Shown here: in pieces, positions 1-7,489 of the stretch
Numbering within the stretch: the first letter of the stretch is position 1
Layout: every line of letters begins with the position of its first letter
Source of the DNA: Psychrobacter sp. JCM 18900
GTDB lineage: Bacteria > Pseudomonadota > Gammaproteobacteria > Pseudomonadales > Moraxellaceae
DNA length: 64,000 nt
Assembly (NCBI RefSeq): GCF_904846625.1
Contig: NZ_CAJHBL010000001.1
Span: forward strand, 62,001-126,000
Reading direction: 5' to 3'
Notes under the pieces: model-generated
What the model saw: only the letters and a program-made list of their open reading frames with translations
Told to the model about the DNA's origin: nothing
Databases searched by the model: none
Program-made: the position numbers and the translations under genes

Positions 1-536
1 AAGATATCGAAGTCGATTTAGGCGTTGGTACCGAGCTTGGTTTTATAGAAACTGAAGATGATATCGGGGCTGATCTGTTGTATCAGCTACCATTTTGCGT
101 GGTTATGCCAGACAATCATGCGCTGGCACAAAGAGACGAAATTACTTGGCAAGATTTATTAGAAACGCCGCTGATTACCTTACAAGGCCCGTTCCTTGAG
201 CAAGTAACCGCAGAGCTCGACGACTCTATCTCCGCTCATGTGCAACAAGCCCGCTACAAGGTAAACTTTATGTCTACCGCGCTTGAGATGACACGTCAAG
301 GCTTTGGTATCACGCTGTGTCTGCCCTATATGCCTGAAGTTATTGATTGGGTCAGCGCCAATGGTCTGCTGATGCGACCACTCACTCAACCAGTCAAAAT
401 GCGGCAATTTTTTATCTATCAACGTGCTTCACGGGCGTTGTCTCCAGCGACAATTGCTTTTAAGCAGTTCTTGCAAACCTATTTTACGACCCATTATAAC
501 GACCTACATCACTCTGACTCATCGTCTAGCGAATGA
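1..536 (+). CDS. LysR-family transcriptional regulator, C-terminal part
   Basis: The gene runs in from the left edge and its DNA-binding half lies outside the window. The frame is open from base 3 to the TGA at 534-536, about 177 residues. The visible part looks like the effector-binding (periplasmic-binding-protein fold) half of a LysR regulator. It has an acidic strand reading DIEVDLGVG, then the segment FCVVMPDNHALAQRDEITWQ, which is the usual 'harsh-truth' hinge of LysR proteins, then a LITLQGP strand and a C-terminal half with GFGITLCLPYM. It lies 158 bases upstream of the aromatic aminotransferase on the same strand. It may regulate the aromatic locus or a divergent gene outside the window; the effector cannot be inferred. 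An internal TTG at 78 could be mistaken for the start but lies inside the domain. Confidence 0.85.
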   Translation, partial: DIEVDLGVGTELGFIETEDDIGADLLYQLPFCVVMPDNHALAQRDEITWQDLLETPLITLQGPFLEQVTAELDDSISAHVQQARYKVNFMSTALEMTRQGFGITLCLPYMPEVIDWVSANGLLMRPLTQPVKMRQFFIYQRASRALSPATIAFKQFLQTYFTTHYNDLHHSDSSSSE

Positions 537-693
537 CGTATAGCATGTCAAATGCGCTTGATAGATGGATAAACAATCTATTTGGCTATTTATTTTATTA
601 ATTGCCTCATATAACCCACTCTCGTGTTGAGTTCAGCCGCGATTTGCTCTATGATTTTCGGCTGCTCGATTTATATTTTTATAAGGAAATGGC

Positions 694-1890
694 ATGTTTG
701 AACGTATCGATTATTACGCTGGTGATCCAATCTTAGGTCTTATGGAAAAATACTCAGCAGATAGCAATCCTAACAAGGTCAATTTAGGCATTGGTATTTA
801 TTATGATGAGAATGGCGTATTGCCTGTACTCGACTGTGTAAAAACAGCCGAAGAGCGTATTGCTGATCCTATCGCCCCGCGTCCATACCTACCAATGGCA
901 GGTCTACCAGGCCACCGTAAAGGCTGTCAGGAATTACTATTTGGTAAAGACGCTCAGATTTTAAAAGACGGCTTGGTCGCTACTATCGCTACAATCGGTG
1001 GTTCTGGCGCTTTGAAAGTTGGTGCTGAATTTATTCATGACTGGTTCCCACAAGCTAAGTGCTATGTGAGCGATCCAACATGGGGCAACCATATTGCTAT
1101 CTTTGAAGGCTCTGATGTAGAAGTCGGTAAATACCCGTACTACGACAAAGCCAACAGCAGCATCAAATTTGATGAAATGATTGCGTTTTTTGAAACATTA
1201 AACAAAAACGACGTCATCTTACTACACCCATGCTGTCATAACCCAACCGGTATGGATTTGACCCAAGCGCAATGGGATACTGTACTCAATGTCGTGAAGG
1301 CGCGTGAGCTAATTCCATTCATGGACATCGCTTATCAAGGGTTTGGCGAAGACATGGACAGCGACGCTTACGCTATCCGTAAAGCGGTTGAGATGGGCTT
1401 GCCATTGTTTGTTAGCAACTCATTCTCTAAAAACTTATCGCTATATGGCGAGCGCGTCGGCGGCCTATCAGTCGTCTGCCCAACCGTAGACGAAACCGAT
1501 CGCGTATTCGGTCAGCTAAACGCAACCGTACGCCGTATCTACTCAAGCCCGCCATCACATGGTGGACGCGTGGTCGATATCGTCATGAACGATGAAGCCC
1601 TACATGAGCAGTGGGTTGGCGAAGTTTATGCCATGCGCGACCGTATCAAAGCCATGCGCCTAAAGCTAAAGTCAGTGTTAGAAGCCAAAATCCCTAACCG
1701 TAACTTTGATTACATCACCCGTCAAAACGGTATGTTTAGCTTTACTGGCTTGACGCCTGAGCAAGTCGAACGCCTACAGACCGAGTTTGGTATCTATATG
1801 GTTTCTAACTCACGTATGTGTGTGGCTGGTCTAAATACCAGCAACATCGACTATGTAGCCAATGCCATGGCAGACGTCTTAAAAGATTAA
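694..1890 (+). CDS. tyrB: Aromatic-amino-acid aminotransferase (class I, PLP)
   Basis: This 398-residue protein is a full-length class I aspartate/aromatic aminotransferase, which exchanges the amino group of tyrosine, phenylalanine or aspartate with 2-oxoglutarate using PLP in the cytoplasm. Visible hallmarks are the N-terminal MFERIDYYAGDPILGL with VNLGIGIYYD, the GGSGALKVGAEF helix cap, CCHNPTGMDL (substrate-binding Asn), D-IAYQGF (PLP-contacting Asp and Tyr), and SNSFSKNLSLYGERVGGL, which carries the Schiff-base Lys and downstream Arg. The start is supported by AAGGAAATGGC immediately before the ATG. A rho-independent terminator follows. Its place upstream of fumarylacetoacetase suggests the first step of tyrosine catabolism, giving 4-hydroxyphenylpyruvate, but the family also serves biosynthesis. 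AspC-type specificity cannot be excluded from sequence alone. Confidence 0.9.
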   Translation: MFERIDYYAGDPILGLMEKYSADSNPNKVNLGIGIYYDENGVLPVLDCVKTAEERIADPIAPRPYLPMAGLPGHRKGCQELLFGKDAQILKDGLVATIATIGGSGALKVGAEFIHDWFPQAKCYVSDPTWGNHIAIFEGSDVEVGKYPYYDKANSSIKFDEMIAFFETLNKNDVILLHPCCHNPTGMDLTQAQWDTVLNVVKARELIPFMDIAYQGFGEDMDSDAYAIRKAVEMGLPLFVSNSFSKNLSLYGERVGGLSVVCPTVDETDRVFGQLNATVRRIYSSPPSHGGRVVDIVMNDEALHEQWVGEVYAMRDRIKAMRLKLKSVLEAKIPNRNFDYITRQNGMFSFTGLTPEQVERLQTEFGIYMVSNSRMCVAGLNTSNIDYVANAMADVLKD

Positions 1891-1953
1891 TTAGTCCAAG
1901 TTACTTAACATATTACTCAATATGTAACTTTATAAAAAATAAACATAGATAAG

Positions 1954-1983
1954 AAAGGCTGAGCGATTGCTTGGCCTTTTTTT
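1954..1983 (+). terminator. Rho-independent terminator after tyrB
   Basis: An AAAGGC / GCCTTT inverted repeat (1954-1959 and 1974-1979) is followed by a run of T. It separates the aminotransferase transcript from fahA. Confidence 0.6.
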
Positions 1984-2131
1984 GTGCCTAGCATTTAATC
2001 AAAATTATTTCGTCAAAATTATTTTATTAAAATCATCTAGTCAGAACCGTTTAGCTAAAACACCAACAACAACTTTTAAGGCAGCCTTTTAACAAAAGAC
2101 ATTGCACAAAAAACTTGCAATCCATATATCA

Positions 2132-2182
2132 ATAAATTACATTATACGTAAGTAATTAATTATAACGTAATTCGTAATTTAT
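2132..2182. promoter_or_regulatory. 18-bp imperfect inverted repeat upstream of fahA
   Basis: The left arm ATAAATTACATTATACGT (2132-2149) and the right arm (2165-2182) match at 14 of 18 positions, with outer 9-bp arms ATAAATTAC/GTAATTTAT that are perfect. The centre is a 15-base AT-rich spacer. It ends 9 bases before the ribosome binding site AAGGAG (2191-2196) of fahA. It may be an operator for the neighbouring LysR or IclR regulator, or an RNA hairpin affecting translation. The rest of the 310-base gap holds only the tyrB terminator and AT-rich DNA. Confidence 0.45.
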
Positions 2183-2200
2183 ATTAGCAAGGAGCAAACT

Positions 2201-3502
2201 ATGTCAACGACTGACAGCACCCTCACCTCTTTTATCGATATCGCTACTGACTCTGACTTTTCTATTCACAATCTTCCTTATGGCATCTTTAGCGAAACTA
2301 AAGACGCTGCTGATGATAACAAGCACCGTGCAGGCGTTGCCATCGGTGAGCATGTACTGGATCTATCTGTACTCGAAGCCGAAGGATTATTAAGTTTAGA
2401 CGGTGGTCCGTATTTTGACCAATCCACTCTAAATGCTTTTATTGATTCTGGTCGAGACAATTGGACGCAGGCACGCACAACCATTCAGACACTGCTATCT
2501 AATGACAATGATACGTTACGTGACAATGCAGACTTACAGAACAAAGCCCTGTTCAAGCAAGCAGACGTCACCATGCATCTGCCAGTGCAAGTACCGGGCT
2601 TTACCGATTTTTACTCGTCTAAAGAGCACGCGACCAACGTCGGTACCATGTTCCGCGATCCAAACAACGCCCTATTGCCTAACTGGACTGAAATGCCAGT
2701 TGGTTATAACGGACGCGCCAGCACTGTCATCGTTAGCGGGACGGATATCGTACGCCCATCAGGCCAGCTAAAACCCAACCCTGATGACCGTCCTATTTTT
2801 TCTGCCTGTAAGCGTTTGGATTTTGAGCTAGAGACTGCATTTGTCGTCGGCAAAGGCAATCATATTGGTCAGCCAATCGCCGTAGATAATGCCGCTGATC
2901 ATATCTTTGGCATGGTGTTGCTCAATGATTGGTCAGCACGAGATATCCAAAAATGGGAATACGTGCCATTAGGTCCATTTAATGCCAAAACTTTTGCCTC
3001 TGAGATTTCTCCTTGGATTGTCACTATGGATGCATTGGCTCCGTTTAAAACAGCTTGCCCAACTCAAGAACCCAAGCCGCTTGCATATTTAAATGAAAAA
3101 TCGAGCGACAACAGCTTTGATATCAATCTATCGGTTGAGTTACTGCCTGAAAATGCGGAAACAGCGACCGTCATTTGCGAGACCAATTTTAAATACATGT
3201 ACTGGTCAATGGCACAGCAGCTTACCCACCACACCATCACTGGTTGCAAAGTTGAAGTCGGTGACATGATGGGCTCAGGGACGATTTCAGGGCCAACGCC
3301 TGACTCTTATGGCTCAATGCTAGAGATTGCTTGGAACGCTACCAAACCAGTCACGCTTGAAGGCGGTGAGACGCGCAGCTTTATCGAAGATGGTGACACG
3401 GTCATCATGAAAGGCTATAGCGAAAAAGACGGCATCCGTGTTGGCTTTGGTGAAGTACGCGGCAAAGTATTACCAGCATTGAGCTTTGATTTTGATAAAT
3501 AG
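2201..3502 (+). CDS. fahA: Fumarylacetoacetase
   Basis: This 433-residue protein is a full-length fumarylacetoacetate hydrolase, which splits 4-fumarylacetoacetate into fumarate and acetoacetate in the last step of tyrosine/homogentisate catabolism. It matches the animal enzyme along its length: an SH3-like N-terminal domain to about residue 120, then the catalytic domain. That domain contains DFYSSKEHATNVG (catalytic His), MFRDPNNALLPNW, PVGYNGRAS, the metal-binding ACKRLDFELETAF (Asp/Glu ligands), LLNDWSARDIQKWEY and GSGTISGP. The ATG follows a strong AAGGAG. Compared with vertebrate enzymes it has a longer acidic N-terminus (about residues 1-40) and a short insert near residues 290-305. 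The VOC-family gene follows on the same strand, and maiA, the preceding enzyme of the pathway, lies 3 kb downstream. Confidence 0.95.
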   Translation: MSTTDSTLTSFIDIATDSDFSIHNLPYGIFSETKDAADDNKHRAGVAIGEHVLDLSVLEAEGLLSLDGGPYFDQSTLNAFIDSGRDNWTQARTTIQTLLSNDNDTLRDNADLQNKALFKQADVTMHLPVQVPGFTDFYSSKEHATNVGTMFRDPNNALLPNWTEMPVGYNGRASTVIVSGTDIVRPSGQLKPNPDDRPIFSACKRLDFELETAFVVGKGNHIGQPIAVDNAADHIFGMVLLNDWSARDIQKWEYVPLGPFNAKTFASEISPWIVTMDALAPFKTACPTQEPKPLAYLNEKSSDNSFDINLSVELLPENAETATVICETNFKYMYWSMAQQLTHHTITGCKVEVGDMMGSGTISGPTPDSYGSMLEIAWNATKPVTLEGGETRSFIEDGDTVIMKGYSEKDGIRVGFGEVRGKVLPALSFDFDK

Positions 3503-3648
3503 TATTTAAGAAATAACATAGATAGAGAAATAGCAAAATAGGTGTGAAAATTCTCATGCAGGCTGATAGGAAGACAAACGCATTCACCTACTCATCGTTA
3601 CGTGAATAAAGCCAAATGAGTGACGCGCCTTATCAAAAGGACATTGAT

Positions 3649-4224
3649 ATGAGCTTTCAAATTGAGAAAATTCATCATGTGGCTTACCGCTGCAAAGATG
3701 CAAAAGAAACTGTCGAATGGTATAAAAAAAATCTAAACATGGATTTTATCTTGGCATTCGCAGAAGACCATGTGCCTTCGACCAAAGCCTTTGACCCCTA
3801 TATGCACATCTTTTTGGACGCTGGTAATGGAAATGTCTTAGCATTTTTCGAAGTACCCAACCAACCTGAGATGGGCTTTGATCCTAATACCCCAAGCTGG
3901 GTGCAGCATTTAGCGCTAAAGGTTAAGGACCGTGACGAGCTAATCGTTGCCAAAGAACATTTAGAAAATGCAGGCATCGATGTTATTGGCGTGACCAATC
4001 ACGGCATCTTTCACTCGATTTACTTCTTTGATCCCAATGGTCATCGTCTAGAGCTGACCTATGACGATCCGACCTCAGAAGATAAAGTCTCGATGATTAC
4101 AGATGCCATCAAGCAAGACATGTTAGATGAATGGTCTCGTACCAAGCGTGCTCCTGCACATACACAGTTTTTGCATAGTGATGAGTTGGCTGAAGCACGC
4201 GAAGTTGCTCCTGTCGGCGAGTAA
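3649..4224 (+). CDS. VOC-superfamily (glyoxalase/dioxygenase fold) protein
   Basis: This is a single-domain protein of about 191 residues of the vicinal oxygen chelate fold. The sequence shows IHHVAYRCKD (first metal His), VLAFFEVPN (Glu), WVQHLALKV (second His) and GHRLELTYDD (second Glu), the standard H/E/H/E metal-ligand set, so it is probably an active metalloenzyme. The C-terminus is a charged helix containing DEWSRTKRAPAHTQF. An ATG at 3616 is in frame, but the ATG at 3649 is preferred because AAAAGG sits 8 bases before it. The gene lies between fahA and a TRAP binding protein. Substrate is unknown: VOC proteins include glyoxalases, epimerases and ring-cleaving dioxygenases. It is much too short to be 4-hydroxyphenylpyruvate dioxygenase, which has two VOC modules. 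Confidence 0.8.
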   Translation: MSFQIEKIHHVAYRCKDAKETVEWYKKNLNMDFILAFAEDHVPSTKAFDPYMHIFLDAGNGNVLAFFEVPNQPEMGFDPNTPSWVQHLALKVKDRDELIVAKEHLENAGIDVIGVTNHGIFHSIYFFDPNGHRLELTYDDPTSEDKVSMITDAIKQDMLDEWSRTKRAPAHTQFLHSDELAEAREVAPVGE

Positions 4225-4358
4225 CTCTCCTGTAATCCTGTTTGCTACGTTTTTACATGATTAGTTAATCATCGCTTTAATTATAAAGTAGCTAATTGAC
4301 GACCTACTCTAGGTAGCAATAAATAGCGAACCCTATCTAACCATCATGAAAGGATTCT

Positions 4359-5414
4359 ATGATGAAAATAAGAACCCCGCTAGGAATACTTCTAGCTGCC
4401 ACGATGGCAGTGACTGGCTGCTCCAATAACGACCAAGCAGCAGGTGCGTCTACAGATGCAGGTGAAGTGACGACATTGCGATTCTCGCATTTTATGACTG
4501 CTACTGACAATATAAATACCGAAGCGTTAGAGCCATGGGCAAAGAAAATTGAAACGGATTCAAACGGCCGCTTAAAGGTTGAGATCTACCCTTCTGCGAC
4601 GCTTAGCAAACCAGGTGCTACCTATGACGCTACGGCGAAAGGTAGTGTGGATATTGGTATGCAAGCGCAAGGATATACAGCAGGACGATTTCCTTTGACT
4701 CAAATTGTAGAGCTGCCAGGTATCACAAATACCGCACAGCAGCAGAGCTGTATACTTCATAAGCTATATGATGACGGTGTTCTTAAAGATGAGTATAAAG
4801 ACACTCACTTGCTCGCTTTGATAGGGACTGGACAAGGCGCGCTTCATACGGTTGATAAACCGATTCGCACGCCAGCTGATATGAAAGGTCTGCGTATTCG
4901 CCAACCTTCTGCGGTTGCTAGCCACATTATCGAGGCCACTGGTGCTGCACCTGTCGGCATGCCTGCCAGTGATACTTATACCTCTCTGCAGCGCGGTGTC
5001 ATTGATGGGCTCAGCTTTACTTGGCAACCCATTCAAGCGTTTCGCCTTGATGAGCTGATCAATACGCACACTAATATTCCTTTTTATAATTCCACCTTTG
5101 TGATTAGCATGAACAAAGAGAAATACAACAGTTTGCCTGATGACCTTAAAAAAGTGATTGATGATAATTCTGGCGCAGAGCTGGCAGCGCATATCTCTAA
5201 AGTATTTGACGTCAGCAATGCCAAAGCAATGGCCGCTGCCAAAGAAAAAGGCGATATTATGATTGATATCCCTGATCCACTTAATGATCCAGATTGGAGA
5301 GGCCCATTAATGGAGGGCTCTCAGCATTACCTAGATGAAGTAAATGCAACTGGCCTAGACGCTGACAACGTATACGAAAAAGCAAAAGCGGCCAGTAGCG
5401 CCTGTGTGGTTTAG
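4359..5414 (+). CDS. TRAP-transporter substrate-binding lipoprotein (DctP-like)
   Basis: This 351-residue protein has a lipoprotein signal peptide ending AVTGC (Cys about residue 21) and then a DctP-type solute-binding fold. Family features are TTLRFSHFMTATD near the start, the KPIRTPADMKGLRIRQPSA region with the carboxylate-binding Arg, a following GAAPVGMPASDTYTSLQRGVIDG motif, and a C-terminal helical tail. It would bind an organic acid outside the inner membrane and deliver it to a DctQM permease. No DctQ or DctM gene is in the window, so it is an orphan here. Two adjacent ATGs (4359 and 4362) follow AAAGGA; the second has the better spacing. Its position among aromatic-catabolism genes suggests an aromatic or keto acid ligand, but this is inference. 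Confidence 0.88.
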   Translation: MMKIRTPLGILLAATMAVTGCSNNDQAAGASTDAGEVTTLRFSHFMTATDNINTEALEPWAKKIETDSNGRLKVEIYPSATLSKPGATYDATAKGSVDIGMQAQGYTAGRFPLTQIVELPGITNTAQQQSCILHKLYDDGVLKDEYKDTHLLALIGTGQGALHTVDKPIRTPADMKGLRIRQPSAVASHIIEATGAAPVGMPASDTYTSLQRGVIDGLSFTWQPIQAFRLDELINTHTNIPFYNSTFVISMNKEKYNSLPDDLKKVIDDNSGAELAAHISKVFDVSNAKAMAAAKEKGDIMIDIPDPLNDPDWRGPLMEGSQHYLDEVNATGLDADNVYEKAKAASSACVV

Positions 5415-5416
5415 AG

Positions 5417-5439
5417 GATGAATTGAAGACACGCCCTAG
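5417..5439. repeat. Solo terminal inverted repeat of a MITE-like element
   Basis: The 23 bases end in GACACGCCCTAG and, read on the minus strand, match the left end of the complete element at 40508-40677 almost base for base (CTAGGGCGTGT-C/T-TCAATTCA). It lies just after the TRAP gene and before the 3' end of the iclR gene. No partner end is visible nearby. Confidence 0.55.
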
Positions 5440-5459
5440 CTTATAGCACTACATACTGG

Positions 5460-6317
5460 CTAGGCAATTTGATAACGCTGTGCTATCGCCAGTATTTGCT
5501 TAACCACGTTATGTTGCTCGCTCATCGGTAACTGCTCTGTTGTTCCAATGATAGTGATGGCATATTCTAGCGGTAAATCTTCACTATCAGTTTTTTCACT
5601 ACTCGTGGATGGTTTAGTAGCACTATTGGCAAGCTGTGGCAATATAACAGGAATCGTAATGGCGTTAATCCCCATAAGCATATCGCCCGTCACTGTCGCA
5701 TAGCCTTGAGTACGAATTTTGGCCTGTAGCTGGGTAAAGTGCTGCCACTTCTCGGCCATATCTGCGGCGGTATTACTCGTATGCCATTCAGCTGTGACCA
5801 ATGGCTGAATGACGGCATCAGGTTGATAACTGGCAAATAACTGCCCTGTGGCCGATGTCGTCAGCGGCATACGTGAGCCGATGCGAGTGATGATGCTAAT
5901 CGGACTGTCTGGCTCAACGGACTGAATAATAATAGGGCCTTCACTAAACCATTTGGCAATTTGTACACCGCAATTTAAAGTGTCTTTGATTTCAGTAGCC
6001 ACTTGCGTGAGACGTGCCAAAAGATTGTTTTGGTTGAGTCCAGTATGTCCTAGTGATGCCAGTGCATTGACTCTATCGCCAAGACCATAGCGACCATCAT
6101 CGAGCTTACGAGCGTAGTTTTTGCGGATGAGACTGACCAAGTAACGATGGGATTTTGCTGGATGCATTTGCATGGCTTCAGCGATATCCTTTAGCATCAT
6201 AGGCTCATTGCGGTCGATCAGCACATCTAGAATCGACAACCCAATCTCAAGCGACTGGACGCCACTTTGGTTTTTACTGGTGATAGAGCTGTCTACAAGG
6301 GTTTTGTCTGCTGGCAT
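5460..6317 (-). CDS. IclR-family transcriptional regulator
   Basis: This 285-residue protein has the two-domain IclR layout. The N-terminal winged helix-turn-helix contains VQSLEIGLSILDVLIDRNEPMMLKDIAEAM and HPAKSHRYLVSLIRKNYARK (residues about 20-75). The effector domain follows (about 90-280), with GCGVQ-like and TRIGSRMPLTTSATGQLFASY segments; the latter is the typical IclR signature. An acidic/Ser-rich linker (SATKPSTSSEKTDSEDLPL, about 230-248) interrupts the last part of the effector domain. The gene is divergent from maiA with a 169-base shared region that carries tandem direct repeats, the expected arrangement for local control. In Pseudomonas the homogentisate genes are controlled by an IclR-type protein (HmgR), so control of fahA/maiA is a reasonable inference. 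Confidence 0.9.
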   Translation of the reverse strand: MPADKTLVDSSITSKNQSGVQSLEIGLSILDVLIDRNEPMMLKDIAEAMQMHPAKSHRYLVSLIRKNYARKLDDGRYGLGDRVNALASLGHTGLNQNNLLARLTQVATEIKDTLNCGVQIAKWFSEGPIIIQSVEPDSPISIITRIGSRMPLTTSATGQLFASYQPDAVIQPLVTAEWHTSNTAADMAEKWQHFTQLQAKIRTQGYATVTGDMLMGINAITIPVILPQLANSATKPSTSSEKTDSEDLPLEYAITIIGTTEQLPMSEQHNVVKQILAIAQRYQIA

Positions 6318-6356
6318 GATTTGCTCGATTCTGGTGTGCTTGGTTATTTTTTAATT

Positions 6357-6411
6357 TTGCTTGTTAATGATTTGTTCAATAAGGGTTTGTTCAATAATAG
6401 CTTGCTTGATC
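6357..6411. promoter_or_regulatory. 15-bp-period direct repeats in the iclR/maiA divergent region
   Basis: The 12-mer TTTGTTCAATAA occurs exactly twice, at 6371-6382 and 6386-6397, and is flanked by weaker copies (GCTTGTTAATGA before, CTTGCTTGATCAAAT after), all at about 15-base spacing. The position between divergent iclR and maiA suggests an operator array for the IclR protein. Binding is not shown. Confidence 0.45.
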
Positions 6412-6486
6412 AAATATCACTGAGATACAGCCCCTACTTCATAATATTTATCTTTATAAAAACACATCAATATAAGGACATGAATC

Positions 6487-7140
6487 ATGATGACACTTTA
6501 TGGCTACTTTCGTAGTAGCACGTCTTACCGTACTCGTATCGCTATGAACCTAAAAGGCTTAGATTACGATGATATCACGATCAATCTGGCTCAGGATGAA
6601 CAGTTAGAGTCTGCCTTTAAAGCTATTAACCCGCAAGGATTAGTACCTGTCCTACAAGCTGACGATTTATTATTATATCAAAGTCCAGCTATCTTGGAGT
6701 GGTTAGAAGAGGTCTACCCTGAGCACGCACTATTACCTAAAGATGCTGCTGGGCGTATGCAGGTACGCGCGCTGAGTGCCATGATTGGTTGCGACATCCA
6801 TCCAATTAATAATCGCCGCATTTTGCAGTACCTGCGTAATGAGCTGTCAGTAAACGAGGAAGATGTGATTGCATGGTGCAATCGCTGGATCAGTGAAGGT
6901 TTTGCCGCTTTAGAGACACGTTTGGCGGCGGATAACAATCGCGGACAGTTCTGCTATGGGGACAGTCCTACTCTCGCAGATTGTTATTTGATTCCGCAAG
7001 TCTCTTCTGCTCGCCGCTTCAAAGTAGATTTGAGCGCTTATCCCAATATCGTCGCCATTGATACTCATTGCCGTACACTAAAGGCATTTGCAGATGCGGA
7101 TCCTATGATGCAACCTGATGCGCCGAAACGTGATGCCTAA
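6487..7140 (+). CDS. maiA: Maleylacetoacetate isomerase (zeta-class GST)
   Basis: This 217-residue protein is a zeta-class glutathione transferase, which isomerises maleylacetoacetate to fumarylacetoacetate using glutathione, the step just before FahA. The N-terminal thioredoxin-like domain shows YFRSSTSYRTRIAMNLKG, the zeta-class SSxSxRxRIA active-site signature. It continues with INPQGLVPVLQ (cis-Pro) and YQSPAILEWLEE (glutathione-binding Ser). The C-terminal helical domain contains CDIHPINNRRILQYL and YGDSPTLADCYLIPQV. The start is chosen for the AAGGA located 8 bases before the ATG. It is divergent from the IclR regulator and followed by a long hairpin, so it is probably transcribed alone. 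Confidence 0.95.
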   Translation: MMTLYGYFRSSTSYRTRIAMNLKGLDYDDITINLAQDEQLESAFKAINPQGLVPVLQADDLLLYQSPAILEWLEEVYPEHALLPKDAAGRMQVRALSAMIGCDIHPINNRRILQYLRNELSVNEEDVIAWCNRWISEGFAALETRLAADNNRGQFCYGDSPTLADCYLIPQVSSARRFKVDLSAYPNIVAIDTHCRTLKAFADADPMMQPDAPKRDA

Positions 7141-7188
7141 TTTAAGACAGTTTTTATAGGATACCTATCTTTATAGAATATTTATCTT

Positions 7189-7244
7189 CTCGGCCAAATA
7201 TTAAGTGGCTTAGAATTAACACTTAATATTTGGTCGAGCTTTAT
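7189..7244 (+). terminator. Long hairpin terminator after maiA
   Basis: Two 19-base arms (7189-7207 and 7220-7238) pair with one mismatch and are followed by CTTTATTCTT. The arms are AT-rich apart from their CTCG/CGAG ends. The rest of the 349-base gap to the next gene is very AT-rich with no convincing gene. Confidence 0.6.
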
Positions 7245-7489
7245 TCTTCGCTATTCTTTACCCCTACCTATTTTTACAGCTTGATTTCTAGCTTAATTGC
7301 TGAATTTAGCCTCATTGACTATTATTTATTCATTTTTTACAATATAATTTTTAATATATTCATATTAACGGTTGTATGGTGGGCAGCTGTTGGTTATTCT
7401 TTATATAAGCATTTGTCATCGCTCAAATTTGTACTTTATCAACTATAGAAAAAAGTACTGTCTTATTCATCACAATAAGGTTGAACAAT

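Noticed and set aside
2433..2771. 112-residue open frame inside fahA
   Set aside because: It is an alternative frame of a clearly coding region, with no family match or ribosome binding site.
3616..3648. Upstream in-frame ATG of the VOC gene
   Set aside because: The ATG at 3649 has a good AAAAGG at the right distance, whereas 3616 has none; the domain also starts after 3649.
7230..7448. Open frame for a 72-residue hydrophobic protein with a TTG start
   Set aside because: It begins inside the maiA terminator arm, has no ribosome binding site, and its hydrophobicity reflects very T-rich DNA.
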